DNA of 51,264 bases. Source: Ochromonadaceae sp. CCMP2298. Its lineage: Eukaryota; Sar; Synurophyceae; Ochromonadales; Ochromonadaceae. Shown in pieces: positions 39,506 through 48,718 of the stretch; positions within the stretch are counted from its first letter, which is position 1, and every line of letters starts with the position of its first letter. The DNA is taken from positions 1 to 51,264 of the forward strand of contig MU633573.1 of NCBI GenBank assembly GCA_026770595.1. Direction: 5' to 3'. A model generated the notes under the pieces. The model was not told where the DNA came from. It ran no database searches and saw only the letters and a list, made by a program, of their open reading frames with translations. Made by a program: the position numbers and the translations under genes.

Positions 39506-42500
39506 ATGAATCTCAGTGGGATCAGCAAATTTGTAGGTTCGCCGCTGGGGGATAAGCATGCGGATAAGGAGAAGGGGGAGAAGCAGATGTCGCTCGCGTC
39601 GATTTCCTCTATGGCTTCCAAGACCATGAAGCTAGGTGCTGGGATGGGTGCAGGGCTGACCAGCAATTTGTCCAAGATGCCGGGGAACTTGGCCAATCTT
39701 GGAGGAAGTGGGGAGGTAGAAAAGAAAGCCCGAAAGGCTGCAGAGAAGAAGGAGCAGCTCGCTAAGATCATGACTATACTGGAGGACGTAACGCTGCAGT
39801 GCCCCCCGTCGCACACGGGTCTCGTCGTGGCGTACAATGATGCGGACTTGTCGCCCATCATGCATCCTGGTTTACGTTTCACCTGGTTCCGCATGTCCGG
39901 TAAGCATCACGACGCCCTGCTCAACGACTGTCTTCTCTAAACTCTGAACTCTGAACTCACATACCTCTAGGTGACGCAAATGTCGTGCAGGTGGACGAGT
40001 CGCACCGCGGCTGGTACGCCCCCACAGTGGACGACATCGGATGTGTGATCTGTTCACAGTGCGAGGACAACTTCGACCAAGGCCTCTCTCGCTACAGCGA
40101 AGTGCGTGATTCCGTCTACTGATAACCTCAACTTTCTCCTTACGCTTTCCATCTTACCCTCTATCCCTCTATCCCTCTATTCCTTTGTCCCTGTGTCCCT
40201 CCGCCCTGCAGTGTGGTCCGATCAAAGCCGACTCGCTCTTGCTAACCCTCGCAGAATCTGCACTCGAGAACGGGTCATTCTCCGCAGCAGGAATCTGCGT
40301 CAGTCTCGGTCTAGGCCAGCAGACGCAAGACATTACCAAGACTGGCCCAAGCATTACTCTGACAGACGGCGCATACGGTAGCACCCCCACCCCCACGCCA
40401 ACCAAGGGTGATCAGTTCAGCGAGCTGGACAGCATCTCCATGACCCTCTCCACCGTGCTCTCCAAGAAGGTGGCCTTCTTGCAGTTCGACGGCAGGAGCA
40501 CGGTGGAGGTGGACGAGAACGGGATCTTCATCTCCATTCCCACGTTCGACACAGAGGCCACCCTACTGGCCCACCCCCCCTCAGAGAAGAAGATATCGTC
40601 CCTTTTTGGCGGGAAGAAGGACGTCAAGGGCGGCAGCGTGAACAAAGGCGATGCAAAGGGGGCAAAGCAGAGGAGTAAGTTCAAGACCTCAAGGCGGGGA
40701 CTGCGAATACCGCCCTCAGCAAACCTCACCATCTCCTGCGCGCAGCCGCTCTCCCTGGTGCTGCGAGTGCCCATCAAGCGCGCATCCGACACTGAGGATT
40801 CGTTCGCCTCGCCTGACAAGAGCAACTCCTCCAGATCCCTCTCCCCAGGAGGACCTGAGTCGGAAGACGAGGCTGAGAAGATGCGACGCTTTCTGGCCTC
40901 CTCCACTGTCTCCATTCCCTGGACCTACGAGGGCCACAACTTCTCCCCCGAGGCGTACCTGGACACAGAGGGGGCGGCGTTGACCCCCGAGGAGCGCAGA
41001 GAGGTGTTGCAGGAGGCAGAGCGCGACTCGATTATATTCGCCTCCACCATTGCCTCCATCGCGCTGTTCATCTCAGAGCTTCCCGAGGGCACCAACGAGC
41101 TGTGCATCTGCTTCTCCTGCGGGGACAGGCTGGTCAGAGACATCCTCGTGCTGAGCATGCGGGCTCTCGTCTCCTGTCCTCCTGGATACACACGGCACGA
41201 ACGCAAGAAGGTAACACTCACACATTTCATCCACAGGTGCGGTTTTTCTAACACTAACACCCTCATTTGTATGTCAGGTTTTCCCGTGGGTGTCGGACGA
41301 GACTGGGGAGACGCTGGCCGATGCGATGGCGGAGAGCGACAAGATGGCGGAGGACGCGAACACTAAGAAGATGCTCAAATCGGTACGCCCCCTCACATCT
41401 CCACAACTTATACTCCCAAAACCGCAATAAAACTGACGATCTTTTTATGCGCTCGTCCTGCAGAAAGAAGAGGAGAATCTGGTGTTGAAAAGGGAGCGCA
41501 ACGAGCTCACGGTGCAGCTCGTGGAGGCCCGAGAGGAGAGGATGCAGATGCAGCTCAAGCTGCTGGAAGCCAATCGGCCTGGTAAGGTCGCCAAAGAGAA
41601 GAAAGGCGAGGTGGAGGAGGTGGGCGCTCCGACGAGCACTGCGGACATGGCTAAGGGCGAGTACTTCAAGCAGCTCAGTGGCAAGATCATCGAGATCGAG
41701 AACAAGCTGTCCATCGCCACGAAGAGAGAGGTACATGTGCTTTCTATCTCGCTCTCACCCACCCACTAACCAACCTCACCAATCCTCTATAGGCGGACTC
41801 AGTGCGCGCCCGCGGGGAGACCGAGACTCGCAACACTACGCTTAAGGTGGATCTCGACAAGTACCAGCGATCCAGCGCAGAGAACGCGTCTCAGCTGGCG
41901 TCTCTGCAGTCCCTGTACGACATGCAGGCGCGCACGGTGCAGGGCCTGGAGAGCGACCAGGAGGTGTATGCGGCCAAGTTCGAGGTGCAGGAGCTGAAGC
42001 TGAGAGAGATGGTGAGTACTCCCCCCTGCGTGGTGCCCGTGTGGTGTCCCCTGGTGCCTCGAATACGCCCTATGTGCTAACCGCTCTATTTGTGTGCAGG
42101 AGGTGCTGCGCGCAACGCTGGAGAGGAAGGAGAAGCAGCTGGGGGAGGTGCAGGGCGCGCTCTCTGCTGCCAACTCCGACATCCTAAACTTCCAGAACCT
42201 GGTCGAGTTCAAGAGCAAGCAGGTGGAGGACCTACAGCAGCAGCTGCAGGCGCAGGAGCAGAAGCACCTGTCCACTGTGGGCAACCTGGAGCAGGAGGTA
42301 TGTCCTGTGATGCGTTAATAGCCTATTTTCTTCCTCTATTACGCCCACCCCTGGGTTCACCTCGACATCCCCACCTAATATTTCGTCCCGCACAACCTCA
42401 GCTGGCCGCCACCCTCATCTCCAGCAAGCGCTTCGAGAGGGAGCTGGAGGAGGAGAGGGTTAAGACGGCGCAGATGGAGAGGATCCAGAAGGAGCTGGCA

Positions 42501-44258
42501 GAGGCACTCGGAGAAATAGATAAACTAAACGGTAAATGAGGTGGAGTTTTCCTCGTTACTCAGCCTTTTTAACCGGCCCCCTTGCCCTTTCTCTCCACAG
42601 GCCAAATAAACCACATGCAGCGGAAGTCTGAGAGCCAGACGAAGGACCTGCAGAAGGTCATGAAGGAGTCCGCGTCCACCTTGGCGGAGTTCGAGAAGGC
42701 GCTCATACGCAAGTCAGAAGAGTGCAACGTAAGCCACTAGCCTCGCGACGCCCACGGATGTTTTTTTCAATACCTTTATTCTCATTTACTTATACTCTTT
42801 ATTCTCACCTACACCTCATCAGGAGCTCTATTTGAAGCTGAGCATTCTGCAGGAGCAGGTGGAGGACGAGCGCAAGTCGACGATGAGGTATAAGCTGATG
42901 CAGGCGGGTCGAACGAATACATCACAAATCGCGACCTCCTTTATCTCTCGTCTGAAGAGGAGCAGCGTCGCGGAGATTGCTGACAAAGACCGTGACTCGA
43001 CTGGAAAGTAGCAGTTCGAAGCATGATAACTACAGGCAGCCGGGATGTAAATACTTGTGGCGTGATAAATCAAGGCCTTAAACAGGAATGTAATAAGTAT
43101 GATATAATCGACCACGCTTAGGGGCAGTATCGAGGGCGAGGGTGGGGAGGGGGGGTACGGGGGTGAGTATGAGGGAGGGGGCTGGGGAGGGAAAGGGGAG
43201 GAGGGTGCAGGGCAGGGGGGTTGCAGAGCCCTACAGCAGATCCTGGAGGACGTGGCCTTCACCCCAGCACCCTCCGCACCCTCCTTGTCTGCTGCCGCTT
43301 GTGAGCCTGTGGATTCGCAGGAGGGGGAAGAAGAGCAGGGGCAGGGGCAATGTACGGGACAGGAGCAGGAGCAGAAGGGGCCTATCATCAACGAGATCGA
43401 GCTGGCGCAGTCCGTAGTTCGCTGGCGGCAGGGCGCAGATGCCGTGCTCCTTGGCATGTTCTACAGGTATGCATCTGTGTATCCTCCTTTTATGGTGTAC
43501 TTGTATCTGTGTATGCGTATTAAACCCCACCCATTCCAACACTCTAAATCTACAAACCCATTCACCCATCAGCCGGGTGCAGATGCTGGCTGGCGGGCAC
43601 CGCAGCAAAGCCTACTGTCAGAGACTGGTGGGAACTAGGGTGCCGATGTGGGAGACCAAGCTCGACAGAGGGGTGCGCATTCTGTGGACGCAGCTGCGCA
43701 GGGGGGTGGAGAAGCCGGCAATCATCGTAAGTGGGGGGTATTCTTATTACTCTTTGCAAGTGCTCCTGCTGCTGTTCCTGCTTCACACCACCACTACTAA
43801 TTTCCCGTAACTACTCTAACCACTATCTATACGTCTCCTTCTCTCCTTCTCTCCTTCTCTCCTTCCACCCCTACCCTTCACCCCTCCCCCAGATCTTATT
43901 CGTGGCAAAGCACGACCGCGTGCCCCGCTGCATAGAGCTGCTGGGCCGCTGCTTCCGCCACAGGGATTGGGGGCAGGGGCACGAGCAAGGTATGGGGGGA
44001 CAAGATGTAGCGGGGGTGTATGAGGGGGGTAAGGGGTGCGAGGAGGGGGAGGTGGTGGAGCTGGAGGAGGACGAGAGCCTCCTGGACCCTGTGAGCAACG
44101 CGCCCCTGAAGACCTACACCACATCGCTAGGGGCACTCCCCGCTCTACAGGCGCAGGCGCAAGCACAAGTGGAGCACAGTGGCAGCAGCAGTGGTAGTGG
44201 CAGCGAGTGGGGGTGCGGGCTCGGGCATTCGCAAGAGCAAGAGTGTAATCATTTCTAA
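39506..44258 (+). CDS. Large Ig-like (A9-type) and coiled-coil protein, unrecognised
   Basis: Thirteen exons close in one frame, 1166 residues: 39506-39899, 39971-40101, 40212-41210, 41278-41382, 41464-41730, 41793-42011, 42100-42297, 42402-42531, 42601-42728, 42823-42887, 43122-43466, 43573-43726, 43893-44258. Residues about 90-170 contain LVVAYNDADLSPIMHPGLRF, TWFRMSG, then RGWYAPTVDDIGCVICSQC, the Y-x-P-T-x-D-D-x-G pattern of A9/Ig-like repeats found in plant AIR9-type proteins. A second, degenerate beta domain may follow up to about 500. Residues about 540-880 are a nearly continuous coiled coil (VLKRERNELTVQLVEAREER, ELEEERVKTAQMERIQKELA). The C-terminus has low-complexity Gly/Glu and Gln/Ala stretches around a conserved-looking VQMLAGGHRSKAYCQRLVGT. 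AIR9-type proteins bind microtubules; a cytoskeletal role is only inference. Confidence 0.75.
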
Positions 44259-44863
44259 TTATGTAAAGTTAACGTGTTTAGTAAGTGCCAGTAGTAAGTA
44301 ACTTTTGTTGTTATGTATGGCAAGACTCCCAGCCTTGTCCGCTCGCCACCCCTGGCATTGCCTCTTTCCCTCTTCCCTCCTTCCCTCCTTCCCTCCTTCC
44401 CTCCTTCCCTCCTTCCCTCCTTCCCTACTATTTCTTCCCCTCCTTCCCTCCCTCCTCTCCTTCCCCCTTCTCCCCCCCCCTGCACTCGTCCACCCCTCCA
44501 CCACTGCGAAAAAGAATTAAAAATCCCTGTGGCGCTGCCCCTCCCTATGACCATAGTCACCTTTTCCGCCCTCCTGTGGGCGTTTTCCGACCTTTTCTCG
44601 TCGTCTGATCCTTCCTTAGATAAAAGTACAGCTTCCTTCACTGTAGGCACCTGTGCCCTGTGATATATATATTCTGCAGGCACTCGTTATATATAATGTC
44701 AATATACCCTTGCCCAGCAGCTCGAGCAACTCCAGGGTATATATATTGAGACCTTAAAGAAATCTCCACCAGCAATATCATATGATGCTGAACACTAGAT
44801 CACTATGATTAGCTTGGACAAGAGGGGCAAAACTCGCACGATCAAAATTTTGACTTCTTGACG
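44259..44863. other. Repeat-rich spacer with TTCCCTCC array
   Basis: The region includes an array of TTCCCTCC units (about 44366-44430) and further C/T-rich tracts to about 44500, then an AT-rich part with several ATATATAT words (44660-44760) and a repeated TATATATATTCTGCAGGC/GGTATATATATT context. On either strand the frames read as Pro/Ser or Gly/Glu low-complexity strings. No gene is supported. Confidence 0.6.
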
Positions 44864-45373
44864 TTATACTACATAGACTGCTCCGGCATTGGTTCTGCCA
44901 TTGAGGGATGCTCCAGACGCGCCCACGAGAACATCGGCTAAGCCGTCTTTGTTCGCATCCCCTGCGCCGCTGACGGAGGAGCCGAGGCTAGCCTCCTCTG
45001 AGGCACCCTGAATCATGTAGCCCGTGGAGTCGCTGGAAACGAAGCCCGCCAGGTCGACTGTCGAGAATCCACCCGCCCTCCCAAAGAGCACTGCACCAGC
45101 ATTGACTCTGCCATTGGGGGATGCGTGATCCGCGCCCACGACAATATCAGCGAAGCCGTCCTTGTTCACGTCCCCTGCATCGCTGACGGAGGTGCCGAGG
45201 TAGCCATTCGCTGCAGCTCCCTGCAGGGTTGACACCTGGCTGCCGCTTGCAGTGTTCGATAGGTCGATGTCCGCGTAGGTGGCTCTTACCTGCGCAACAG
45301 GCAGGAGCAGCAGAGAAGAGGCGCAGATTGTCACGAAGATGCGCCGTGAAGGAAGGCTGATCTGGTTGCCCAT
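44864..45373 (-). CDS. Short secreted FG-GAP repeat protein, probably truncated copy
   Basis: Single open frame, 169 residues from MGNQISLPSRR. A hydrophobic signal segment IFVTICASSLLLLPVAQVRA is followed by about two FG-GAP (integrin-alpha-type) repeats: GYLGTSVSDAGDVNKDGFAD... and SLGSSVSGAGDANKDGLADV, each with a DxNxDGxxD calcium-binding loop and a GRxNAGAV end. The two repeats are also alike at DNA level (about 44880-44985 and 45085-45200). FG-GAP beta-propellers normally have about seven repeats, so two cannot close a propeller; the gene is either a truncated copy or exon 3' parts lie in another frame. The stop follows NAGAVYVV directly, where a further repeat would be expected. Confidence 0.6.
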   Translation of the reverse strand: MGNQISLPSRRIFVTICASSLLLLPVAQVRATYADIDLSNTASGSQVSTLQGAAANGYLGTSVSDAGDVNKDGFADIVVGADHASPNGRVNAGAVLFGRAGGFSTVDLAGFVSSDSTGYMIQGASEEASLGSSVSGAGDANKDGLADVLVGASGASLNGRTNAGAVYVV

Positions 45374-45948
45374 TTTGTTGGTGTGCTGGCCGAGCGGGCG
45401 TGAAGAAGTGGGGCTATGAGGAGGGCGGGGTGGAGGAAAGAGAAATAAATAGAGAGTAAGGATTTTAAAAAAGGATAATTTTGGGAGCGGGAGATTGAAG
45501 GAAAGGAGTTGGGCGGTGGAGTGAAGGCGATGATGAGAGCAGGCGGAGAAAAGGACAAAAGGAAGACGCTTACCTGCTGGCTGTGGAAATATCAAATCTG
45601 TGTCGAACCCCGGTATATTATGAGAGCAGGCAGGCATATGGGAGAGGCAGAGGGGTAGGTGTGGTGCCGTTTGGGCCCCATGAGCGCAGATCCGCAATGA
45701 GTAGATGTATGAGCTCAGATCCGCAATGAATAGAAACGAGCGCACCTTGGGTGCCTGTGCGTGTGTGAGGTGCCTGCAGAATATAACAAGGGTATATATC
45801 GAGTGCTCTGTGATCTGCGATCGGTGATCTACGCTCTGATCTCTGTGCTCGATACTGGGTGCTCGATACTGGGTGCTCAGGCCTCTCCAGGTAGGTCAAG
45901 TGTGGTCTCGTATCCCGAACCTAACTTCCACTCTCTGTGTTTCTCTCT

Positions 45949-45949
45949 C

Positions 45950-46023
<74 letters not shown>
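45949..46023. repeat. (CT)n microsatellite
   Basis: About 35 CT dinucleotides with single interruptions (TCTTCT) at both edges. The reverse strand is (GA)n. Confidence 0.95.
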
Positions 46024-46334
46024 GCAAGCTCTTTCCGCTTCCGCTTGTGTGCTCACGCCTGGCAGAAGACGGTCTCTTCTTTCTGCGGCATTTGAGCCTT
46101 CTCGCGTCAACAGAAGAACCCTTTGCCCACCTTGCACAGCTGCAAAGAGAGAAGGTTACTAACGCTAAAAGATCTCCAAAAACGAACACATGATGACTAG
46201 GACCTAGTACAAATCGCGTACATTATGGAAAACAAGTGGAATTCTAAATTTTGGAGCCAAAACTTTAGAGTTGATGGTAACTTTACTCCTCCAGCACCTG
46301 CAAACTTTCCTGAGAAAATTTCTTACTAAAATAC

Positions 46335-46475
46335 TCATTTAGAGATGAGGAGGAGATATTTCTCACTATGAGTTTCAATCTCACTATGAGTAATTATCTC
46401 ATTTTGTGAGATATTTTCTCATACTTGTGGCTCCTCACGTGGAGTAATTTTCTCATAAAATGAGATATTTTCCCT
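46335..46475. repeat. Cluster of ATGAGA/TCTCAT palindromes
   Basis: Several small inverted repeats lie within 140 bp: TCTCACTATGAG twice, TCTCATTTTGTGAGA (about 46397-46411) and TCTCATAAAATGAGA (46451-46465), each flanked by ATATTTT. They lie directly upstream of the small hypothetical gene. Confidence 0.7.
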
Positions 46476-46542
46476 TCACGTCGACTTGCAGAGTTTCCCT
46501 TCCCTACTAGCTGCTGCGTTTTCCGCTGCGAGCAAGCACGTT

Positions 46543-46986
46543 ATGGACATCGACCAGATTTCAGAGCTACAGCGCCGGTGGCGCTATGCGGGTCTTGAGA
46601 GTACAAGTTCGAGTGGCCCAGATTCCACAAACCCTTTCACCATGTTAGAGCTACAGGATATTTGCAAGGTCCCGATGGGGGCCATCGTGCATGATGGGTC
46701 TGCTCATTTCAGCATTATGCTGACTCCGCCATCTGATCAACTTCTTAAAGGGCTCGACGAAGCATTAGGAGATTGTGCCGGCAAGTTGCTGGCCTGGTTG
46801 GTCAAGAACTACGCTCGAGGTTCTGTCTCTCCCAAAGTGCCGCCTCCCAAACGGGACGAAGGTGTGCAACTACGCAATCAGCTGGATAGTAATATCATAG
46901 CATTACGCAACAAGGTCGCTGAACAAGAAAAAGAACTAGTTGAGTTGAGAGCGAAGTTGGCTGGAATAACGTGCCAGGATATTTAA
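46543..46986 (+). CDS. Small hypothetical protein with C-terminal coiled coil
   Basis: Open frame of 147 residues from ATG 46543 (MDIDQISELQRRWRYAGLES). I do not recognise it. The N-terminal half is mixed with FTMLELQDICKVPMGAIV and FSIMLTPPSDQLLKGLDEAL; a Pro/Lys linker (VSPKVPPPKRDEG) leads into a heptad-like helix ending NKVAEQEKELVELRAKLAG. The frame is open upstream to 46486 without ATG, and a TTGCAG at 46486-46491 could be a splice acceptor, so an upstream exon is possible. It lies among palindromic repeats and its base composition is more AT-rich than the housekeeping block, so it may belong to a repeat or captured element. Confidence 0.5.
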   Translation: MDIDQISELQRRWRYAGLESTSSSGPDSTNPFTMLELQDICKVPMGAIVHDGSAHFSIMLTPPSDQLLKGLDEALGDCAGKLLAWLVKNYARGSVSPKVPPPKRDEGVQLRNQLDSNIIALRNKVAEQEKELVELRAKLAGITCQDI

Positions 46987-47251
46987 AGATCAATCTCCCA
47001 GATCCTAAGCGGCATCCATGCCGACCGTGTCGCTTAATTGCGTCTGACCATATATACTGATACAATGCTATTTTAACATCGTGTAGATCCCACAAATCGG
47101 CTCATATCCCTCTCCTTGTGCCATTTAATCAAATACACTAGTTGATTCCAATTTTTTATCTTTACAGCAGGTACTCTATAGCTATGATGGTAACTTAATG
47201 TGGTTCTTTTTATTATTTATGTTTAATTTTATCCATTATCCATCGATTCCA

Positions 47252-47273
47252 TTCCCGACTAAAAAGTCGGGAA
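47252..47273. repeat. Perfect hairpin TTCCCGACT-AAAA-AGTCGGGAA
   Basis: Nine-base arms with a four-A loop. The half-site AAAAGTCGGGAA recurs at 49011-49022, also within an inverted repeat, and as CAAAGTCGGGAGG at 37866-37878. Confidence 0.8.
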
Positions 47274-47454
47274 ATGGTTGGGGAAAAAGGGGATTTCAAA
47301 AATTCAATTGATTTCAAAAATGGCAATATTCAATGCTGACGTTAACTTAACAAATATTAAAAAAGAATCGTTCACACTCCATCAGTCTCGTTCTTAAGTT
47401 AATACTGGGGTAAGGGTTAGAAAGGACTCTGTCACTCTATCTTATCCCAGTAAG

Positions 47455-47550
47455 TTACGCTGTTACACTGTCTGTCACGCTGTCTGTCACGCTGTCTATC
47501 ACGCTGTCACGCTGTTTGTCACACTGTCTGTCACGCTGTCACGCTGTCTT
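47455..47550. repeat. Tandem TGTC(TGTCACGC) array
   Basis: About eight units built from CTGTCTGTCACG and the shorter CTGTCACG, with occasional T/C changes (TTTGTC, CTATC, CACACTG). It ends at the start of the palindrome array. Confidence 0.8.
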
Positions 47551-47556
47551 TTGTTA

Positions 47557-47685
47557 GGCTTAATTTTTCTACCGTGGAAAAAAAAGCCTTAATTTTTCCA
47601 CCGTGGAAAAATTAAGAGGGTTTATTTTTTCCACGGTGGAAAAATTAAGGCTTATTTTTTCCACCGTGGAAAAAAAAAATAAGGT
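47557..47685. repeat. Four tandem CCACCGTGG palindromes
   Basis: The core TTTTTCCACCGTGGAAAAA, itself an inverted repeat, occurs four times at about 47563, 47592, 47624 and 47654, flanked by AAGCCTTAA/TTAAGGCTT. Copies 2 and 3 are in opposite orientation, giving a larger perfect hairpin of about 30-base arms (AAGCCTTAATTTTTCCACCG with its complement). Such a structure is typical of MITE termini or cruciform-forming sequence. Confidence 0.85.
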
Positions 47686-48199
47686 CGTTTTTGCAATTTT
47701 TTGCTGTCACAAAAAGCCCATTTGAAAGTAAAAATGCGTGACACAGTACGTACAAAAGCAATTTTTGTCACGCAAAAAGGGTTCGATTTTCGATATTTTC
47801 CGGATAAAAGCTAACCTGGAGTACGTTATCACATATTACGATCACTCTTACCAACCCGATCACTCCCAACAAAAGCGTGGTGGCGGAACCACTCCGAAAG
47901 TACACGTATGGCTCGAATTGAGTCTTGCGGCCGGTCGAGCGAGTTTTCACGAACATCTGTCTCTGTAACCTTTAGAAGCGCGCCACGATTTTTTGACATG
48001 AATTGCAATGCAAGCCCAAGCTCTTTTTCTCACTGTACGGGTGGAGCTTGAGCTGGGCCAACTGCACCATTGATGGCAAGGGGTTATAATCTCTTGATTG
48101 ATGGTGGAGGGCACCTTCAACATTTCAATGTCGAATGTCTTGCTGCCGGGGAAAGGGTTCAACAGTTCAAGAAAACCCGGGAAAGTGGAGAAGTGAGAG

Positions 48200-48218
48200 A
48201 AAAGTTCCCAGGTTCCCC
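48200..48218. repeat. Copy of the AAAAGTTCCCAGGTTCCCC motif
   Basis: It shares the layout AAAAGTTCCCA-NN-TTCCCC with 30-48 and the core AAAAGTTCCCAGGTT with the reverse strand of 23758-23777. Confidence 0.45.
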
Positions 48219-48343
48219 TGTGCTCGTCCGTTACATGTCCGTTACATGGTAGGGACGAAGGAGACCGCGGGTTTGGCGGGGGTGCTCAGAGCCGCGCCGA
48301 GTCTGCGTTCCTGACCCTTGATGCCTTCCTTGACGACATATAG

Positions 48344-48617
48344 AGCAGGGTGCTGGGGGCAGAGGCAGACACAGCAGGAGCAGGTGCAGGTGCAGATGTA
48401 ACTACAGGCGCAGCGGCCAAAGCGACAGGTGTTGCAGGCGGGGACGGGGGTGGTGGGAGCAGCGGCAGTAAGGGCAGGGTCCGGACGTTCCTGCCCTCCA
48501 AGCGCGTGGACTTCCGGCGCTTCCAGCAGCTCTTCTCTGAATTCGGCAAGCCCAAGCTGGACCCGCTGGTGGCGTGGACGCAGATCCGCTCCTTCATCAC
48601 ACTGGGAAAAGGGGGCA
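48344..48617 (+). pseudogene. Probable exon fragment of a large protein, interrupted by a foldback element
   Basis: A frame open from a TAG at about 48341 reads an Ala/Gly/Thr-rich part and then a protein-like segment, VRTFLPSKRVDFRRFQQLFS, EFGKPKLDPLVAWTQIRSFI. The final VAWTQIRSFI resembles the W-x-E/Q-I-x-S-x-I-K-G-S motif of large UvrD/TRANK1-type helicase proteins; that assignment is weak. Homology-like sequence stops at about 48599, where the expected KGS does not follow, and about 20 bp later the left arm of an inverted repeat begins. There is no ATG; the AG at 48342-48345 could be a splice acceptor. It is called a fragment because no continuation was found on either side. Confidence 0.35.
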
Positions 48618-48718
48618 GGGAAATTTTGCAAAAAACTGCTGAACAAATTGCCGGCGGGTAATTGTTGCGAGAAATCTGTCCTTTTTTTGGTCGCGAGCTG
48701 TTTTTGCAAAATACTCCC
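48618..48718. mobile_element. Small foldback element (about 100 bp)
   Basis: Imperfect terminal inverted repeats, 48618-48640 (GGGAAATTTTGCAAAAAACT...) and 48696-48718 (AGCTGTTTTTGCAAAATACTCCC), enclose a second inner inverted repeat AACAAATTGCC / GGGTAATTGTT (48642-48666). It begins just where the protein-like frame before it loses coherence. The TTTTTGCAAAA word also occurs in the right arm of the element at 17515-17990. Confidence 0.55.

Larger units (their letters stand above)
45374..46542. other. Gene-poor spacer with CT microsatellite and palindromes
   Basis: The region holds a duplicated CTCGATACTGGGTG word (about 45848-45876), a long (CT)n tract (45949-46023) and, at 46335-46475, a cluster of small palindromes around TCTCAT/ATGAGA. 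Open frames through the CT tract encode only Ser-Leu or Arg-Glu repeats and are rejected. No gene is supported. Confidence 0.55.
46987..48343. other. Gene-poor AT-rich spacer with tandem repeats and palindromes
   Basis: The region contains a perfect hairpin at 47252-47273, a 12-bp tandem array at 47455-47550 and four tandem palindromes at 47557-47685, all listed separately. Poly-A/T rich sequence dominates 47130-47350. Open frames of up to 76 codons show no family features. No gene is supported. Confidence 0.55.

Noticed and set aside
44255-44683. Open frames on both strands through the TTCCCTCC array.
   Set aside because: Products are pure low-complexity Gly/Arg/Glu or Pro/Ser strings dictated by the repeat.
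45761-46193. Open frames of about 100-130 codons across the CT tract.
   Set aside because: The core is a Ser-Leu or Arg-Glu dipeptide repeat; flanks show no protein features.
44259-48343. Possible viral or polinton insertion in the repeat-rich right part.
   Set aside because: No capsid, polymerase, integrase or packaging gene is recognisable.
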